From positions 1 to 47,851 of the forward strand of contig JAYYZW010000096.1 of NCBI GenBank assembly GCA_036339995.1: a stretch of DNA of 47,851 nucleotides, in the 5' to 3' direction. This document shows positions 1 through 9,042 of this stretch, in pieces (the stretch's first letter is position 1; each line of letters begins with the position of its first letter). Under the pieces are notes generated by a model. That model saw only the letters and a program-made list of their open reading frames with translations. It was not told the origin of the DNA and ran no database searches. This DNA comes from JAYYZW01 sp036339995 (GTDB lineage: Bacteria; Pseudomonadota; Gammaproteobacteria; Ga0077536). A program made the translations under genes and the position numbers.

Positions 1-835
1 TGACGAATTCCGGATCGAGCGCGTCGCCGAGGGGGGTTTCGGTTGAAAAGCCGATCTTCAAGCACCCCGGATCGGCCCCCATTTCTTCGGCGTATGGGCG
101 TGCCGGCGGCGGCGCCACATAGGGATCGCCGACGGCCGGCCCATGCGTCGCATCCAGCAGAATGGCCGAATCGCGCACGCTTCGAGTCAACGCATGTTCA
201 ACGAAATAGCCGGCGAGAAGATCGCCGTAATGGGGCGCGAGCGTAGTACGTCCACGCGTCGGTTTGAGTCCGACCAGCCCGCAGCAGGAGGCCGGGATGC
301 GAATTGATCCGCCGACGTCGTTGCCGTGCGCCATCGGTACGATACGGGCCGCCACCGCCGCGCCGGCACCGCCGCTGGAGCCGCCGGTCGTGCACGTCGG
401 ATCCCAGGGGTTGCACGCTGGGCCCAGGAATTTCGATTCCGTCGTCACGCCGATGGCCAGCTCGGGCAGGTTGGTCTTGCCGATGGTGATGAGGCCGGCC
501 TGTCGGAAGCGCTTGTAGAGTTCGGAGTCGACGTCCGGGATATAGTTCTCGAGAAAGGAACTGCCCTCGGTGAACCGGACGCCCGCGACTTCGGCGCCGA
601 AATCTTTCATCAGGAAAGGAACACCCGCGAACGGTCCGTCACCCAGGGGCGCACGCGCCTCCGCGCGCGCGCGATCGAACATCTCAGTAACCACGGCATT
701 GAGCTTGCCGTTGACCTGCTCGCAGCGACGGATTGCGTCGTCGATGAGTTCGAGCGCGCTGACCTCTCTCTTGCGTACGAGTTCGGCTAGCGCCGTGGCG
801 TCGAGATCCCACAAAGCTTGGTCTCTGTCGCTCAT
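1..835 (-). CDS. Amidase signature family hydrolase, C-terminus cut by window edge
   Basis: About 278 N-terminal residues are visible, read leftward from an ATG at 835 to the window edge; the C-terminal part lies outside. The amidase signature catalytic triad is present: Lys77 in a FLMKDF context, Ser153/Ser154 in the GGSSGG loop, and Ser177 in GNDVGGSIRIP. These enzymes hydrolyse carboxamides through a Ser-cis-Ser-Lys mechanism, usually in the cytoplasm. The substrate (aryl amide, acyl amide, or Glu-tRNA in GatA) cannot be told from sequence. No gatB or gatC neighbours are seen, so a catabolic amidase is more likely than GatA. It is divergent from the CBS gene at 1016. The family is certain; the substrate is unknown. 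Confidence 0.93.
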   Translation of the reverse strand, partial: MSDRDQALWDLDATALAELVRKREVSALELIDDAIRRCEQVNGKLNAVVTEMFDRARAEARAPLGDGPFAGVPFLMKDFGAEVAGVRFTEGSSFLENYIPDVDSELYKRFRQAGLITIGKTNLPELAIGVTTESKFLGPACNPWDPTCTTGGSSGGAGAAVAARIVPMAHGNDVGGSIRIPASCCGLVGLKPTRGRTTLAPHYGDLLAGYFVEHALTRSVRDSAILLDATHGPAVGDPYVAPPPARPYAEEMGADPGCLKIGFSTETPLGDALDPEFV

Positions 836-1015
836 CTTATTCTCGCTTCCATGGGCCGGAACTGAAGAACTCCGGTTTAATCATGGGCTTGTCCATCGCT
901 AATTCGGCACGACATGGAACAAGCGGCGTCCGTCCGGAGGCCCCTGACACATTATTAGCGTGTACACTTGGATTACAACACCTCCCGGCCATACCATTCA
1001 GGAAAGGAGGGCGCC

Positions 1016-1612
1016 ATGACGACTTTCATGCATACCTTGAAACCGCTCGAGCTCCCGCGCGACGCTCGAATTCTTCAATCGCCCCGCGTTCGGGCGGACA
1101 AGGTGACCTCGGAATCCCCGGCCCTTGCCGTGATGACTGATCTGAGAAAAGTGCGCGTCATCACGATCAATCCGGAGACTCCGCTCAACGCGGCACTGAT
1201 GGTCATGATCAATGCGAAAGTACGGCTGTTGATCGCCATCGATAGAGCGGGCGTGATCGTCGGCCTGGTATCGGCGCAGGACGTGATGGGTGAAAAGCCG
1301 CTGCGCGTGGCCAATGACAACCGCATACACCGCGACGCCGTCACCGTTCAGCAGATTATGACGCGTAGCAGTGACGTCCGTCCGCTCAATACAGGTGACG
1401 TTGAGCATGCCTCGGTCAGCAGCATCGTGATGCACCTGATCGAGTCGCACAAACAACACGCGCTCGTCGTTGAACGTGGCGGCGAGAGTGGCGCCTTCCA
1501 TGCCTGCGGAATATTTTCCGCGACGCAGATCGGCCGCCAGTTGGGCGAAGACATCAACGTCAGCGACGGACTCGCGCAGAGCTTCTCCGAACTGGAGCGG
1601 CTCATCGCCTGA
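1016..1612 (+). CDS. CBS-domain pair protein
   Basis: A 198-residue soluble protein with two CBS modules, about residues 40-95 (ending GLVSAQDVMG) and 112-175 (starting VQQIMTR, ending GIFSATQIG). CBS pairs bind adenine nucleotides and act as energy sensors; no catalytic domain is attached, so this is a stand-alone CBS protein of unknown partner. I chose the ATG at 1016 because a strong Shine-Dalgarno (AAAGGAGG, 1003-1010) precedes it; an upstream in-frame ATG at 968 would add 16 unlikely residues. The yajD-like gene follows 30 nt downstream in the same direction, so the two may be co-transcribed. Confidence 0.85.
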   Translation: MTTFMHTLKPLELPRDARILQSPRVRADKVTSESPALAVMTDLRKVRVITINPETPLNAALMVMINAKVRLLIAIDRAGVIVGLVSAQDVMGEKPLRVANDNRIHRDAVTVQQIMTRSSDVRPLNTGDVEHASVSSIVMHLIESHKQHALVVERGGESGAFHACGIFSATQIGRQLGEDINVSDGLAQSFSELERLIA

Positions 1613-1642
1613 ATCCCGGACGCCGCGCACGGCGCTATATCG

Positions 1643-2023
1643 ATGCCTCCCTCACGACGCGATATCGACGAGAAAAAACTCGACCAGATCGTCGCGGAAG
1701 CCCAACGTAACCGAAACCAGCGCGATCAGGGGTACCGTGAGCAGGCGCTCAAGATGTACCCGTGGATCTGCGGGCGCTGTTCGCGTGAGTTCACGCGCGC
1801 GAACCTGCACGAGTTGACCGTCCATCACCGCGATCACGATCACGACAATAATCCGCCCGACGGCAGTAACTGGGAATTGCTGTGTCTGTACTGTCACGAC
1901 AACGAACATGCGCGTTTGGTAGAACAACAAGCTGCAGTTGAATCGTCTCGAAAGGGCGACTCCGATGGCGCGACTCACCAGCCATTCTCGGGCCTGGATA
2001 AGCTCCTAACCGGGGACGAGTAA
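1643..2023 (+). CDS. yajD: YajD-family HNH nuclease
   Basis: A 126-residue protein with a zinc-stabilised HNH fold: Cys43-x2-Cys46, His61-His62 in a VHHRDHDHDNN stretch, Asn76, Cys81-x2-Cys84 and His89. Length and motif order match the YajD family, a small cytoplasmic HNH protein of unclear physiological role. The N-terminal 35 residues are charged and helical. The start ATG at 1643 has no obvious Shine-Dalgarno, so translation may be coupled to the CBS gene upstream. A palindromic repeat begins 3 nt after its stop codon and may serve as its 3' end. Confidence 0.85.
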   Translation: MPPSRRDIDEKKLDQIVAEAQRNRNQRDQGYREQALKMYPWICGRCSREFTRANLHELTVHHRDHDHDNNPPDGSNWELLCLYCHDNEHARLVEQQAAVESSRKGDSDGATHQPFSGLDKLLTGDE

Positions 2024-2025
2024 CG

Positions 2026-2073
2026 AATAAGGGTTCAGTACCGTTGTAAGAATTAAGGGTACTGACGCCTATT
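2026..2073. repeat. Imperfect palindrome after yajD (REP-like)
   Basis: The left arm AATAAGGGTTCAGTACC pairs with the right arm GGTACTGACGCCTATT apart from one bulge and a mismatch, around a loop of about 15 nt. There is no T-run, so it is not a typical intrinsic terminator. It looks like the dispersed GGGTCAGTACC-type palindromes of proteobacterial intergenic regions. It lies between the convergent yajD and the CmcJ-like gene, and the fold could act as a bidirectional 3' end. Confidence 0.6.
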
Positions 2074-2096
2074 CCCCCTGGAGGGTGCACCCCGGC

Positions 2097-3095
2097 TCAG
2101 TCGTAGAGGACCACGCAGCGCACCTCGATGCTCCATCGATCGGGGGCATCGGGTGGAGTCGCCGGATCCTCGAAAGCACTGTGGAAGCTGAAGGTGCAGG
2201 GCGACTTGCCGTCGCTGGCATCGCCTTCGGCCCCTTGCGACCGGGCCAGCTTGCCTGCGGAGTCCCACTGCTTGATCAATAGCGCCTCCTCGCCGGTCAT
2301 ATCCGGGTAGTAATACCACTGGTGTCGTGGTGAATGCTTGGCGAAGTAATTCTCGCCCACCCGATCCTGGTAGTGAATCTCGAATACCACCAGGTCTTCA
2401 GGTTGCACACTTTGTCCGTCGCACAGAGCAACCGGATGGGTGGCAACGGGTTCGTCGGCAATGTTACGCCATACGTTGATGATCGAATATCGGCCGCCGT
2501 CATCGAGCGCACGCTCGACCATCTCCGAACCAACGAGTGACTGCCCCTCGTCGAGAATCGAGCGTAGGGTATCGTTACCGCTGGGTGGCTTCGCGAGATC
2601 GCGCAGACGCTGCGGCGCGCTGAACAGTGTGTAATCCCCGTGCACGACATGGGCCGGACCCTGTACTTGCTGCCCGCCGGAAATCCGCCGCCGATTTTCC
2701 TTACCCGAAGCCGATCTTACGTTGTGATCAAAAGCGAAAGCGTGCGCAGCGGTCACCTCTTGCACTATTTCCGCACATTCGCCGTAGTACTCTCGCACGA
2801 CCTGGTCTTGATCGAAAAAATCGATGCCGAGACTGCCGAGCGGCCGCGTGAGCCATTCGAATCCGTTAGTTTTGATCGTGCGGCGTTCTTCCGCCTTCAA
2901 GCGACGGGCGTTGTGAACGGTCATTTTTCGCTCTTCAAGTGACACTCCTTCGCTACCGCCATCGCTGCCGTCGGGGTCGCGCCGAGTGAGCACCTCACCG
3001 TTTCGATAAAGCGAAGGCCGCACGGAGGCGTCCAGATAATTGAAACAACCTGAATTACTCGCGTCATCCAGCGATTGCGCAGATGTACTATTCAT
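2097..3095 (-). CDS. CmcJ/NvfI-like non-heme iron oxidoreductase family protein
   Basis: A 332-residue soluble protein resembling the CmcJ/NvfI/AsaB family (fungal and bacterial hydroxylase/desaturase-like proteins, several acting with Fe(II) and 2-oxoglutarate). Visible family features are an HNAR segment near residue 61, an FAFDHNVR block, a GPAHVVHGDYT block carrying the likely metal histidine and aspartate, an INVWRN block followed by PVATHPVALCD, and a C-terminal FSFHSAFEDP...SIEVRC region. The start is the ATG at 3095 and no good Shine-Dalgarno is seen. It is divergent from the MATE pump, with no partner enzyme beside it. The family call rests on motif recognition; the substrate is unknown. 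Confidence 0.72.
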   Translation of the reverse strand: MNSTSAQSLDDASNSGCFNYLDASVRPSLYRNGEVLTRRDPDGSDGGSEGVSLEERKMTVHNARRLKAEERRTIKTNGFEWLTRPLGSLGIDFFDQDQVVREYYGECAEIVQEVTAAHAFAFDHNVRSASGKENRRRISGGQQVQGPAHVVHGDYTLFSAPQRLRDLAKPPSGNDTLRSILDEGQSLVGSEMVERALDDGGRYSIINVWRNIADEPVATHPVALCDGQSVQPEDLVVFEIHYQDRVGENYFAKHSPRHQWYYYPDMTGEEALLIKQWDSAGKLARSQGAEGDASDGKSPCTFSFHSAFEDPATPPDAPDRWSIEVRCVVLYD

Positions 3096-3425
3096 TTATG
3101 CATTCATTCAGTTCCCAGGCTGAATCATATCGCTGTCGCCGGCTTTGAGCAGCAACGTAGACAGGGCTTCGGTCTCCGCCCGTATTTGTGTGCCCCTCTC
3201 TCTCAGTGGAGTACGAACAAATCTCATCGGATCTTCTAGAGCTTTACAAGGAGAGATCTTGAGGTAAACAGTCGTCAGTTTACCAAATGACTCCATCATG
3301 TAGCTAAAACGCATTTCGGACTCACACGCGCAATATGAGTAGAATGCCCGCACTGCGTACCACCCGATGCCGGTGACCACGCCCCCTGAAGATCTGCGTT
3401 TCGATCCCGATAAAGCTTCACCCCA
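3096..3425. other. Divergent intergenic region between CmcJ-like and MATE genes
   Basis: This 330-nt stretch separates two divergent genes. I see no coding sequence with family resemblance and no clear sigma-70 or sigma-54 promoter. A short frame from the ATG at 3366 reads into the start of the MATE gene in the wrong register (see the MATE entry), so part of the MATE leader may be miscalled or shifted. Promoters for both neighbours presumably lie here. Confidence 0.4.
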
Positions 3426-4760
3426 TTGCTGGATAAAGACCGGTTCCATCGTATCCTGGGGCTTGCGCTGCCGCTCATCGGCGGCATGATTTCCCAGAAC
3501 ATTCTGAATCTGGTCGACACGGCCATGGTGAGCCGTCTTGACGACAGCAACGCGGCGCTTGCGGCGGTCGGCTACGGCGGGTTCATGCTGTTCATGGCGC
3601 AGGCCGTCATTCTCGGGCTTTCGACGGGCGTGCAGGCGTCCGCTTCGCGCCGCAAGGGGCAGGGTCGGCTGGCCGAAACGGCTTTGTTTCTGAACGTCGC
3701 GCTCCTTATCGTAATATTGATCGCGCCACTGCTGTCCGCATTGCTGATCGGCGCGGTGCCACGCTTCTATTCCTTGGTAAATAATGACCCGGACGTGCTC
3801 GCGCTCGGGATTCCGTATCTTCAGATCCGGGCGATGGGAATCGTGTTCGTTGCCATGAACTTTGCGTTTCGCGGGTACTGGAACGCCGTCGATATGACGC
3901 GCCTTTACATGACGACCCTGGTCTCGATGCACGCGCTCAATATATTGTTGAATTACATTCTGATCTTCGGGCATTTCGGTGCACCTGCCCTCGGCGTGCG
4001 CGGTGCCGCGATCGCCTCGGTAATGGCCTTCGGTTTCGGTACAACGCTGTATTTCGTCTTCGGCCTGCGCTACGCCCGCAATAATGGGTTCCTGCGCGGC
4101 CTGCCGCCCGGCAGTGACATTGGCGCCATGATCCGCATCGCTTTACCCGCGGGTATTCAGCAGATGTTTTTCGCCGCCGGTTTTCTCGTCCTGTTCTGGA
4201 TCATCGGCCAGGTCGGCACAGCCGAAGTCGCCGCTGCCAGCGTGTTGATCAACGTCATGCTGATCGCCTTGCTTCCGGGCATGGGGCTAGGCCTTTCGGC
4301 CGCGACCCTGGTGGGCCAAGCGCTCGGCCGCGGGATGGTGGACGATGCCGCGCAATGGGGCTGGGACGTGGTCAAGGTGGCGATGGTCGGGATGGGCCTG
4401 CTCGGCCTGCCCATGGTGCTGTTCCCCGAACAGGTGATCGCGTCCATCTACCGGCTGGAGCCGGAAACGCTGGCGCTTTTGCTGTGGCCGGTACGGCTGG
4501 TCGGTATGAGCACAATTTTCGAAGCCGTCGCGATGGTGCTGCAGAATTCGCTACTCGGTGCGGGCTATGCGCGACGGGTGATGGTCGTAGCGGTCGCCAA
4601 CCAGTGGTTGTTGTTCCTGCCGCTCGCCTACCTGATCGGACCCGTACTCGGTTACGGGCTCACGGCAATCTGGTTGCTGAATGTCTTTTACCGCGCGCTT
4701 CAGGCCGCCGTGTTCACCGGCTTCTGGCTGCGCCGCAACTGGGCCGGAGTTCACATCTAA
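3426..4760 (+). CDS. MATE family multidrug efflux transporter
   Basis: A 444-residue polytopic membrane protein of the length and character of MATE/DinF exporters, which extrude drugs or organic cations using H+ or Na+ gradients. The N-terminus ALPLIGGMISQNILNLVDTAMV is typical of MATE TM1, and about twelve hydrophobic segments follow in two similar halves. The only start near the conserved N-terminus is TTG at 3426, because an in-frame stop lies at 3411-3413. A different frame from the ATG at 3366 reads MPVTTPPEDLRFDPDK and would join this frame after a one-base shift, so a sequencing or natural frameshift is possible. It overlaps the convergent intradiol dioxygenase by 4 nt. Confidence 0.88.
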   Translation: MLDKDRFHRILGLALPLIGGMISQNILNLVDTAMVSRLDDSNAALAAVGYGGFMLFMAQAVILGLSTGVQASASRRKGQGRLAETALFLNVALLIVILIAPLLSALLIGAVPRFYSLVNNDPDVLALGIPYLQIRAMGIVFVAMNFAFRGYWNAVDMTRLYMTTLVSMHALNILLNYILIFGHFGAPALGVRGAAIASVMAFGFGTTLYFVFGLRYARNNGFLRGLPPGSDIGAMIRIALPAGIQQMFFAAGFLVLFWIIGQVGTAEVAAASVLINVMLIALLPGMGLGLSAATLVGQALGRGMVDDAAQWGWDVVKVAMVGMGLLGLPMVLFPEQVIASIYRLEPETLALLLWPVRLVGMSTIFEAVAMVLQNSLLGAGYARRVMVVAVANQWLLFLPLAYLIGPVLGYGLTAIWLLNVFYRALQAAVFTGFWLRRNWAGVHI

Positions 4761-5632
4761 TCCGCGTGCGGCATCAGGCCGAAATCGAATTCGAGCCGCG
4801 TAAAGGGCGCCTCGATGCCGAATTGTTTGGCAAGCGCGCCGTCATCGCAGGGTTCGAATTGGCCGACCAGCGATGCCTTGGTCGCGAACACCGCGTCGGA
4901 ATCGAGATAATCATCGCCGTTGACGAAAACGTGGGTCGTCAACGGCTGGTAGCCTTCCGCTGCAACGATGAAATGAATGTGGGCCGGGCGAAAAGCGTGT
5001 CGTCCGGCGGCGTCGAGCATCTTGCCGACCGGCCCGTCCGTCGGGATGGAATACGAAACGGGCTTCTCCGTCACCACCGCATAGGCGCCCGTTTCGTTCG
5101 TCTTGAAACGCCCGCGCAGATTCCATTGAGGGGCATCGGGATCCTGCACGTCGTAGAGCGCGTTGGCTGCGGTTTGCCACACGTCGACCGTAGCACCGGC
5201 CACGGCCTTACCCTTCTCATCGGTCACCCGGCCGGTCACCAGGCAGGTTTCCGCCCGGTCGAGGCGCCGTCGCCGTATGTCGCCGCCGTCCGGCATGTCG
5301 GGCGCGCCCTCGACGTAGAAGGGACCGAGTACAGTGGACTCCGTACCCGCCCCGCCCTTGGGATGATTGATCGTGTCCACCAGCATTGAAACGCCCACGG
5401 TGTCGGAAAGCAGAATGAACTCCTGACGCTTGTCATCGCATTGCTTGCCCGTCGCCGTCAGAAACTGGATCGCTTCGAACCACTCGGCCTCGGTCAGTTC
5501 GACATCCCTAACGAAAGCGTGCAGGTGGTTGATGAGTGACCCGAAAACTTCCTTGATGCGCGGTGACGTCGCGTTCGCTGTATAGGCTTTGATGACTTCT
5601 TCGGTCAGGTTGTCGGCGGTAAAATCTTTCAC
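4757..5632 (-). CDS. Intradiol ring-cleavage dioxygenase (hydroxyquinol/catechol 1,2-type)
   Basis: A non-heme Fe(III) enzyme that opens aromatic diols between the hydroxyls. Counted from the upstream GTG at 5668, the iron ligands are Tyr172 (ALYDVQ), Tyr206 (PVSYSIP), His230 and His232 (RPAHIHF). The N-terminal alpha-helical dimerisation domain is present. The DVWQTAAN...LYDVQDPDAP and PIHF-like blocks resemble hydroxyquinol 1,2-dioxygenases more than CatA. I prefer the GTG at 5632 because GGAG precedes it by 8 nt and the protein then begins MKDF, as in relatives; 5668 lacks a ribosome site. No maleylacetate reductase is seen nearby, so the downstream route is not encoded here. Confidence 0.88.
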   Translation of the reverse strand: MKDFTADNLTEEVIKAYTANATSPRIKEVFGSLINHLHAFVRDVELTEAEWFEAIQFLTATGKQCDDKRQEFILLSDTVGVSMLVDTINHPKGGAGTESTVLGPFYVEGAPDMPDGGDIRRRRLDRAETCLVTGRVTDEKGKAVAGATVDVWQTAANALYDVQDPDAPQWNLRGRFKTNETGAYAVVTEKPVSYSIPTDGPVGKMLDAAGRHAFRPAHIHFIVAAEGYQPLTTHVFVNGDDYLDSDAVFATKASLVGQFEPCDDGALAKQFGIEAPFTRLEFDFGLMPHAD

Positions 5633-5801
5633 GTTATTATCTCCGTGTTTTTCGGAGTGGTGAGGCACGGTCTTGCGGATCCGATCGTATGGAGCACAGT
5701 ATACTCATTTCGCCCAAGCGCTTCGTTCGCGGGCGACGTCGACGAACGCTTCCGTACCCACGGAATGAAATTACTGACGCCGAATCGTCAATAGGTTAGT
5801 G

Positions 5802-5820
5802 TTCGCCCGCTTGCGGGCGA
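5802..5820. repeat. REP-like element, short single-palindrome copy
   Basis: TTCGCCCGCTTGCGGGCGA is a near-perfect palindrome. It matches the core of three longer elements at 21402, 26671 and 47050. It lies 29 nt upstream of the DUF1329 start and follows ATAGGTTAGT at 5791, which also begins the unrelated repeat at 17509. Confidence 0.75.
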
Positions 5821-5848
5821 GTCCCGCCTCTGAACCGCACCGAACCCA

Positions 5849-7111
5849 ATGAGCCGAGTATTGAAACTGCTTCCAGGCCTGACCGCCGCGATCATATTGT
5901 TTGCGGCTGCCGGGATCGTTCACGCTACGGAGCCGCCCCCGCCCGGCACGGTACTCGATGCGGGCAACGTCTCTGAATACGCGAGTTATCTCGACGAAAC
6001 CCTGATCGACCTGATCGGAGAAGGGTATTTCACCATTGAGGTTACGACGAGCGAATCATTTCCAGTGCATCCCGCTTATGCGGCGGCGACGAATCAATAT
6101 GCGGGCCAAACCCGGCTCGGGGATCGCCCAGGCAAGCTCCACGATTACATTGCAGGGCGTCCCTTCCCGGATCCCCCATCGACCGATGACCCCCGCGCTG
6201 GCGATAAGCTCGCATGGAATATGCGCTACGCCTTTGCCGGAGACGGCGGCCGCATCAAGCCTTTTTACTGGCAATATCGCAATATGCGCACCGGCAAGGT
6301 CGAGCGTGAACTGTCCTTCGCGGCCGCCAGTTTGCGTTTCAAGCACCGCACCATCTCGCCGCCATTGCCTGACCTGCCGCGCAATCCATCGGGGATTTTC
6401 AACGCCTTGTATCTTCACGTGCTGGCCCCGCCCGACATTCGCCATACGCAAGTGCTAATTCATCGGCTCGAAGACGACACGCGCCAGGAAGAAGGCTGGC
6501 TGTATCTGTCGGCGCAGCGACGGGTGCGACGCCTGCCGACTGGGCAGAATACCGATGCCTTTCTCGGCAGCGACATCATGATCGAGGATTTTCTCGGTTA
6601 CAACGGGCGCATCATGGATATGGAATGGCGCTACATCGAGACCCGCCAAGTGCTATTACCGTTCTTCCGGCACAATGAGCTTAAACTCGGCGAGCGCGAA
6701 GGCGGTACCGACGGTTTTCGCTTCGTCGCTTATGGTGGTACTGGCGGCTGTTTCCCAGCGATTAAATGGCAGTTTCGAACCGCTTATGTCGTCGAAGCAA
6801 TACCAAATTGGTCCCAGCACCCGCTGTCGAAAAGACTTTACTATGTCGATGCAGAGACGTTTTTCCCGGCCTACGGTCGACTTTACGATAACCGGGGCGA
6901 GTTATGGAAGTTCGCTATCGCCGCTTATTCGCATCCCGATCATCATCTGCCCGTCAACAAAGGTAGTTACGTGCCAATATTCGATGCAGTAACGATGATC
7001 GATTTACAAGCGCAGCATTGCACAACCCTGCAGCCACGCTCCGAAGTCACCACGGAAGGACTCAAGGCTTCGGGTTTCGTGGTTCAGGCGCTGCGGAAGA
7101 GGGGGCGTTGA
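5849..7111 (+). CDS. DUF1329 family exported protein
   Basis: A 420-residue DUF1329 protein. The N-terminus (basic residues, then LTAAIILFAAAGIVHA) is a Sec signal peptide probably cleaved after HATE or VHA. Family blocks are visible: DDPRAGDKLAWN, WLYLSAQRRVRRLPTGQNTDAFLGSDIMIEDFLGYNG (central), RLYYVDAETFFP and the C-terminal DLQAQHCT. DUF1329 proteins are structurally related to LolB/LolA-like lipoprotein-binding folds and are usually encoded with DUF1302 proteins; they probably act in the periplasm on hydrophobic ligands. This copy stands alone and is convergent with the monooxygenase (8-nt gap). A paralogue lies at 10295. Confidence 0.85.
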   Translation: MSRVLKLLPGLTAAIILFAAAGIVHATEPPPPGTVLDAGNVSEYASYLDETLIDLIGEGYFTIEVTTSESFPVHPAYAAATNQYAGQTRLGDRPGKLHDYIAGRPFPDPPSTDDPRAGDKLAWNMRYAFAGDGGRIKPFYWQYRNMRTGKVERELSFAAASLRFKHRTISPPLPDLPRNPSGIFNALYLHVLAPPDIRHTQVLIHRLEDDTRQEEGWLYLSAQRRVRRLPTGQNTDAFLGSDIMIEDFLGYNGRIMDMEWRYIETRQVLLPFFRHNELKLGEREGGTDGFRFVAYGGTGGCFPAIKWQFRTAYVVEAIPNWSQHPLSKRLYYVDAETFFPAYGRLYDNRGELWKFAIAAYSHPDHHLPVNKGSYVPIFDAVTMIDLQAQHCTTLQPRSEVTTEGLKASGFVVQALRKRGR

Positions 7112-7119
7112 AGGTGCAC

Positions 7120-8340
7120 TTATTCGTCCGGTTGCTTGAGGCCTAGCAGTTCCCACTTAGCGCCATTGCGAGCGTATCCCATCAATACCGTACCGCAATC
7201 CTGCATGATCTGATCCGACAGCAGAACGTGCTGCAAGCCGGCGTGGAGGTCGCGGTAGCATCGCTGCAGGGGGCTAGACCGCAGCGCCACGCCGCCGCCG
7301 CCGTGGTAGGCAAAGGTGCAGATCTCCGACATCACTTCGTGAGCGTAGCGAAACCCGAGTTTCAGTAAGGCGATCTGCTCCAGGCTCGCCGGTTCTTCGC
7401 GCTCCAGGGTTTCGTCGATATCGTTCCAGGCCGAATAGATCAGCGCCCTGACCGACCGATATTTGGCCTCCGCTCGGGCGTATTTCTCCCTGAAGCTCGG
7501 CGAATCGGCGAGAATACCGAACGGTCCGGCCTTGGCTTTCGCGATCGTGGCCAGTTCGTCCAAAGCGTGGCGGCCGACGCCGAGCGCGAACGACGTGTGG
7601 CCCCAGGCGGTGAATCCGACGATGCCGAGCGAATACTTCGGCCCGCCTCGCTCGACGATATTCTTGCTGTAAACATAGGTGCGATAGTCGGGGACGAAAA
7701 TCTCATCAGCGATCGAGTAGTCGAAGCTTCCCGTACCGCGCAAGCCCAAGACGTCCCAGTTGTCCTTGAGGTCGATGTCTTCTTTCGGTACGTAGGCGAT
7801 CAACACCACCGGATCGCCATCCTCGCTCATTACAGCTTGTCCCTCGTCCATGAGTACGCAGCCGCTATGGATCCAATTGGCATGATAGATGCCGCTGCCG
7901 TAGCTCCAGTCGCCGCGGATCATGTAACCGCCGTCGACTGTGCGTGCGCAGCCGCGCGGAATACCCTGCCCGGCTATACTGGTATCGATCCCGCGTTCGA
8001 ACACCTCGGCGCAGCCAGGATCTCTTATGAGTGCACCGCAGCCACCATTCTGAACGCCCGCGACCATCAGGCACCAACCGGTCGAGCCATCGATGCGCGA
8101 TACGCTCTCGGCGACCGCCATCGCCTCCGACCAGGACAGTTCCGACCCGCTGAGCGCCGCGGGGGTTAGCAGGTGCCACAGCCCTTCGGCCTGAAACGCA
8201 TCGAACAGCGTGTCGCTCAAGTGCCGCATCCGTTCGGCCTCATCCGCCTCGCGCCGCACCAGGTCTTCGAGGCTTGTGACGCTACGCATCAATTCGTCGT
8301 AGCCCGGCGCCGTTGCCGCGGGAGCGGTCGGTATCGTCAT
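7120..8340 (-). CDS. Acyl-CoA dehydrogenase-fold flavin monooxygenase (HsaA/DszC-like)
   Basis: About 406 residues with the acyl-CoA dehydrogenase fold but with blocks typical of group D flavin monooxygenases: SRIDGSTGWCLMV (about residue 82), a DVLGLRGTGSFD strand in the middle domain, and a C-terminal RDLHAGLQH motif as in HsaA and related FMNH2/FADH2-dependent hydroxylases. Such enzymes hydroxylate phenols or oxidise heteroatoms using reduced flavin from a separate reductase. No reductase is adjacent. The ATG at 8340 follows AGGAG closely; the ATG at 8358 is an alternative. True acyl-CoA dehydrogenase activity is less likely, as I see no clear catalytic Glu context. Confidence 0.75.
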   Translation of the reverse strand: MTIPTAPAATAPGYDELMRSVTSLEDLVRREADEAERMRHLSDTLFDAFQAEGLWHLLTPAALSGSELSWSEAMAVAESVSRIDGSTGWCLMVAGVQNGGCGALIRDPGCAEVFERGIDTSIAGQGIPRGCARTVDGGYMIRGDWSYGSGIYHANWIHSGCVLMDEGQAVMSEDGDPVVLIAYVPKEDIDLKDNWDVLGLRGTGSFDYSIADEIFVPDYRTYVYSKNIVERGGPKYSLGIVGFTAWGHTSFALGVGRHALDELATIAKAKAGPFGILADSPSFREKYARAEAKYRSVRALIYSAWNDIDETLEREEPASLEQIALLKLGFRYAHEVMSEICTFAYHGGGGVALRSSPLQRCYRDLHAGLQHVLLSDQIMQDCGTVLMGYARNGAKWELLGLKQPDE

Positions 8341-8462
8341 GTCTCCTGTTCGATTCATCTATGGCGATAGGGGAACGGTGCAGCTAACTCGAGAATGCGT
8401 AAAACAAGATGCGTGCGTGCACGAAATAGGTAAACTGTCGCCTTACTTCGGAGCACCGCCCG

Positions 8463-9026
8463 ATGCCCGCGTTTCCAAAGCTCAGCTTCAGCCACCTGGG
8501 GATCTTCGTGTTCGACCTGGAACGCATGAAACGATTTTATACCCAGATGCTCGGCTTTGTGGCAAGTGACCACGGCATCGTCTACGATTCACAGAAAATC
8601 GCCTTTCTGAGCCGCGATCCCCGTGAACATCATCAACTGGTGCTAGTCGAGGGTCGCACTGCCGGTCCTGACGATGCGCTACTCAACCAGATATCCATGC
8701 GCGTCGACTCCCTGGCCGACCTGCGCCGCGTTTACGCCCTGACCCTGCGACATGCCGAGGTGTCCGACGTACACCCGATCAACCACGTGGTGTCGTTTTC
8801 TGTCTATTTTCGGGATCCCGAAGGCAATCGCATCGAGATCTTCTGCGATTCGCCGTGGTACGTGGATCAGCCGCACATCGAACCGCTCGATTTCGATCTT
8901 AGCGACGATCAGATCCTCGCCGACACGGAATCCCGCTACCGCAGCGACCCGACTTTCCAGCCAATTGACGACTGGCGCCGCGAGTTCATGGACCGGATGG
9001 AGGAAGCGGATAGAGAACGGGATTAA
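8463..9026 (+). CDS. VOC-family (glyoxalase/extradiol dioxygenase-like) protein
   Basis: A 187-residue single-domain vicinal oxygen chelate protein with two beta-alpha-beta3 modules. Module 1 runs from KLSFSHLGIFVFDL, with His11 a likely metal ligand, to HHQLVLVEG. Module 2 runs from QISMRVDSL to FRDPEGNRIEIF, with His107 and Glu124 as candidate ligands. The FRDPEGN turn and following IEIF strand are typical of ring-cleaving or lyase members. The last 50 residues are a charged tail. The substrate is unknown: small extradiol dioxygenase, glyoxalase or isomerase are all possible. It is divergent from the flavin monooxygenase, with the MetE-like gene 58 nt downstream. Confidence 0.8.
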   Translation: MPAFPKLSFSHLGIFVFDLERMKRFYTQMLGFVASDHGIVYDSQKIAFLSRDPREHHQLVLVEGRTAGPDDALLNQISMRVDSLADLRRVYALTLRHAEVSDVHPINHVVSFSVYFRDPEGNRIEIFCDSPWYVDQPHIEPLDFDLSDDQILADTESRYRSDPTFQPIDDWRREFMDRMEEADRERD

Positions 9027-9042
9027 TTCCGGTAATCGACTC

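Noticed and set aside
3108..3974. Long minus-strand open frame of 288 codons
   Set aside because: It lies antisense to the MATE gene, is rich in His/Arg/Gln typical of an antisense shadow, and has no family resemblance.
5699..5705. TATACT -10 box for the intradiol dioxygenase
   Set aside because: The hexamer is near-palindromic and no -35 box is found at suitable spacing on the minus strand.
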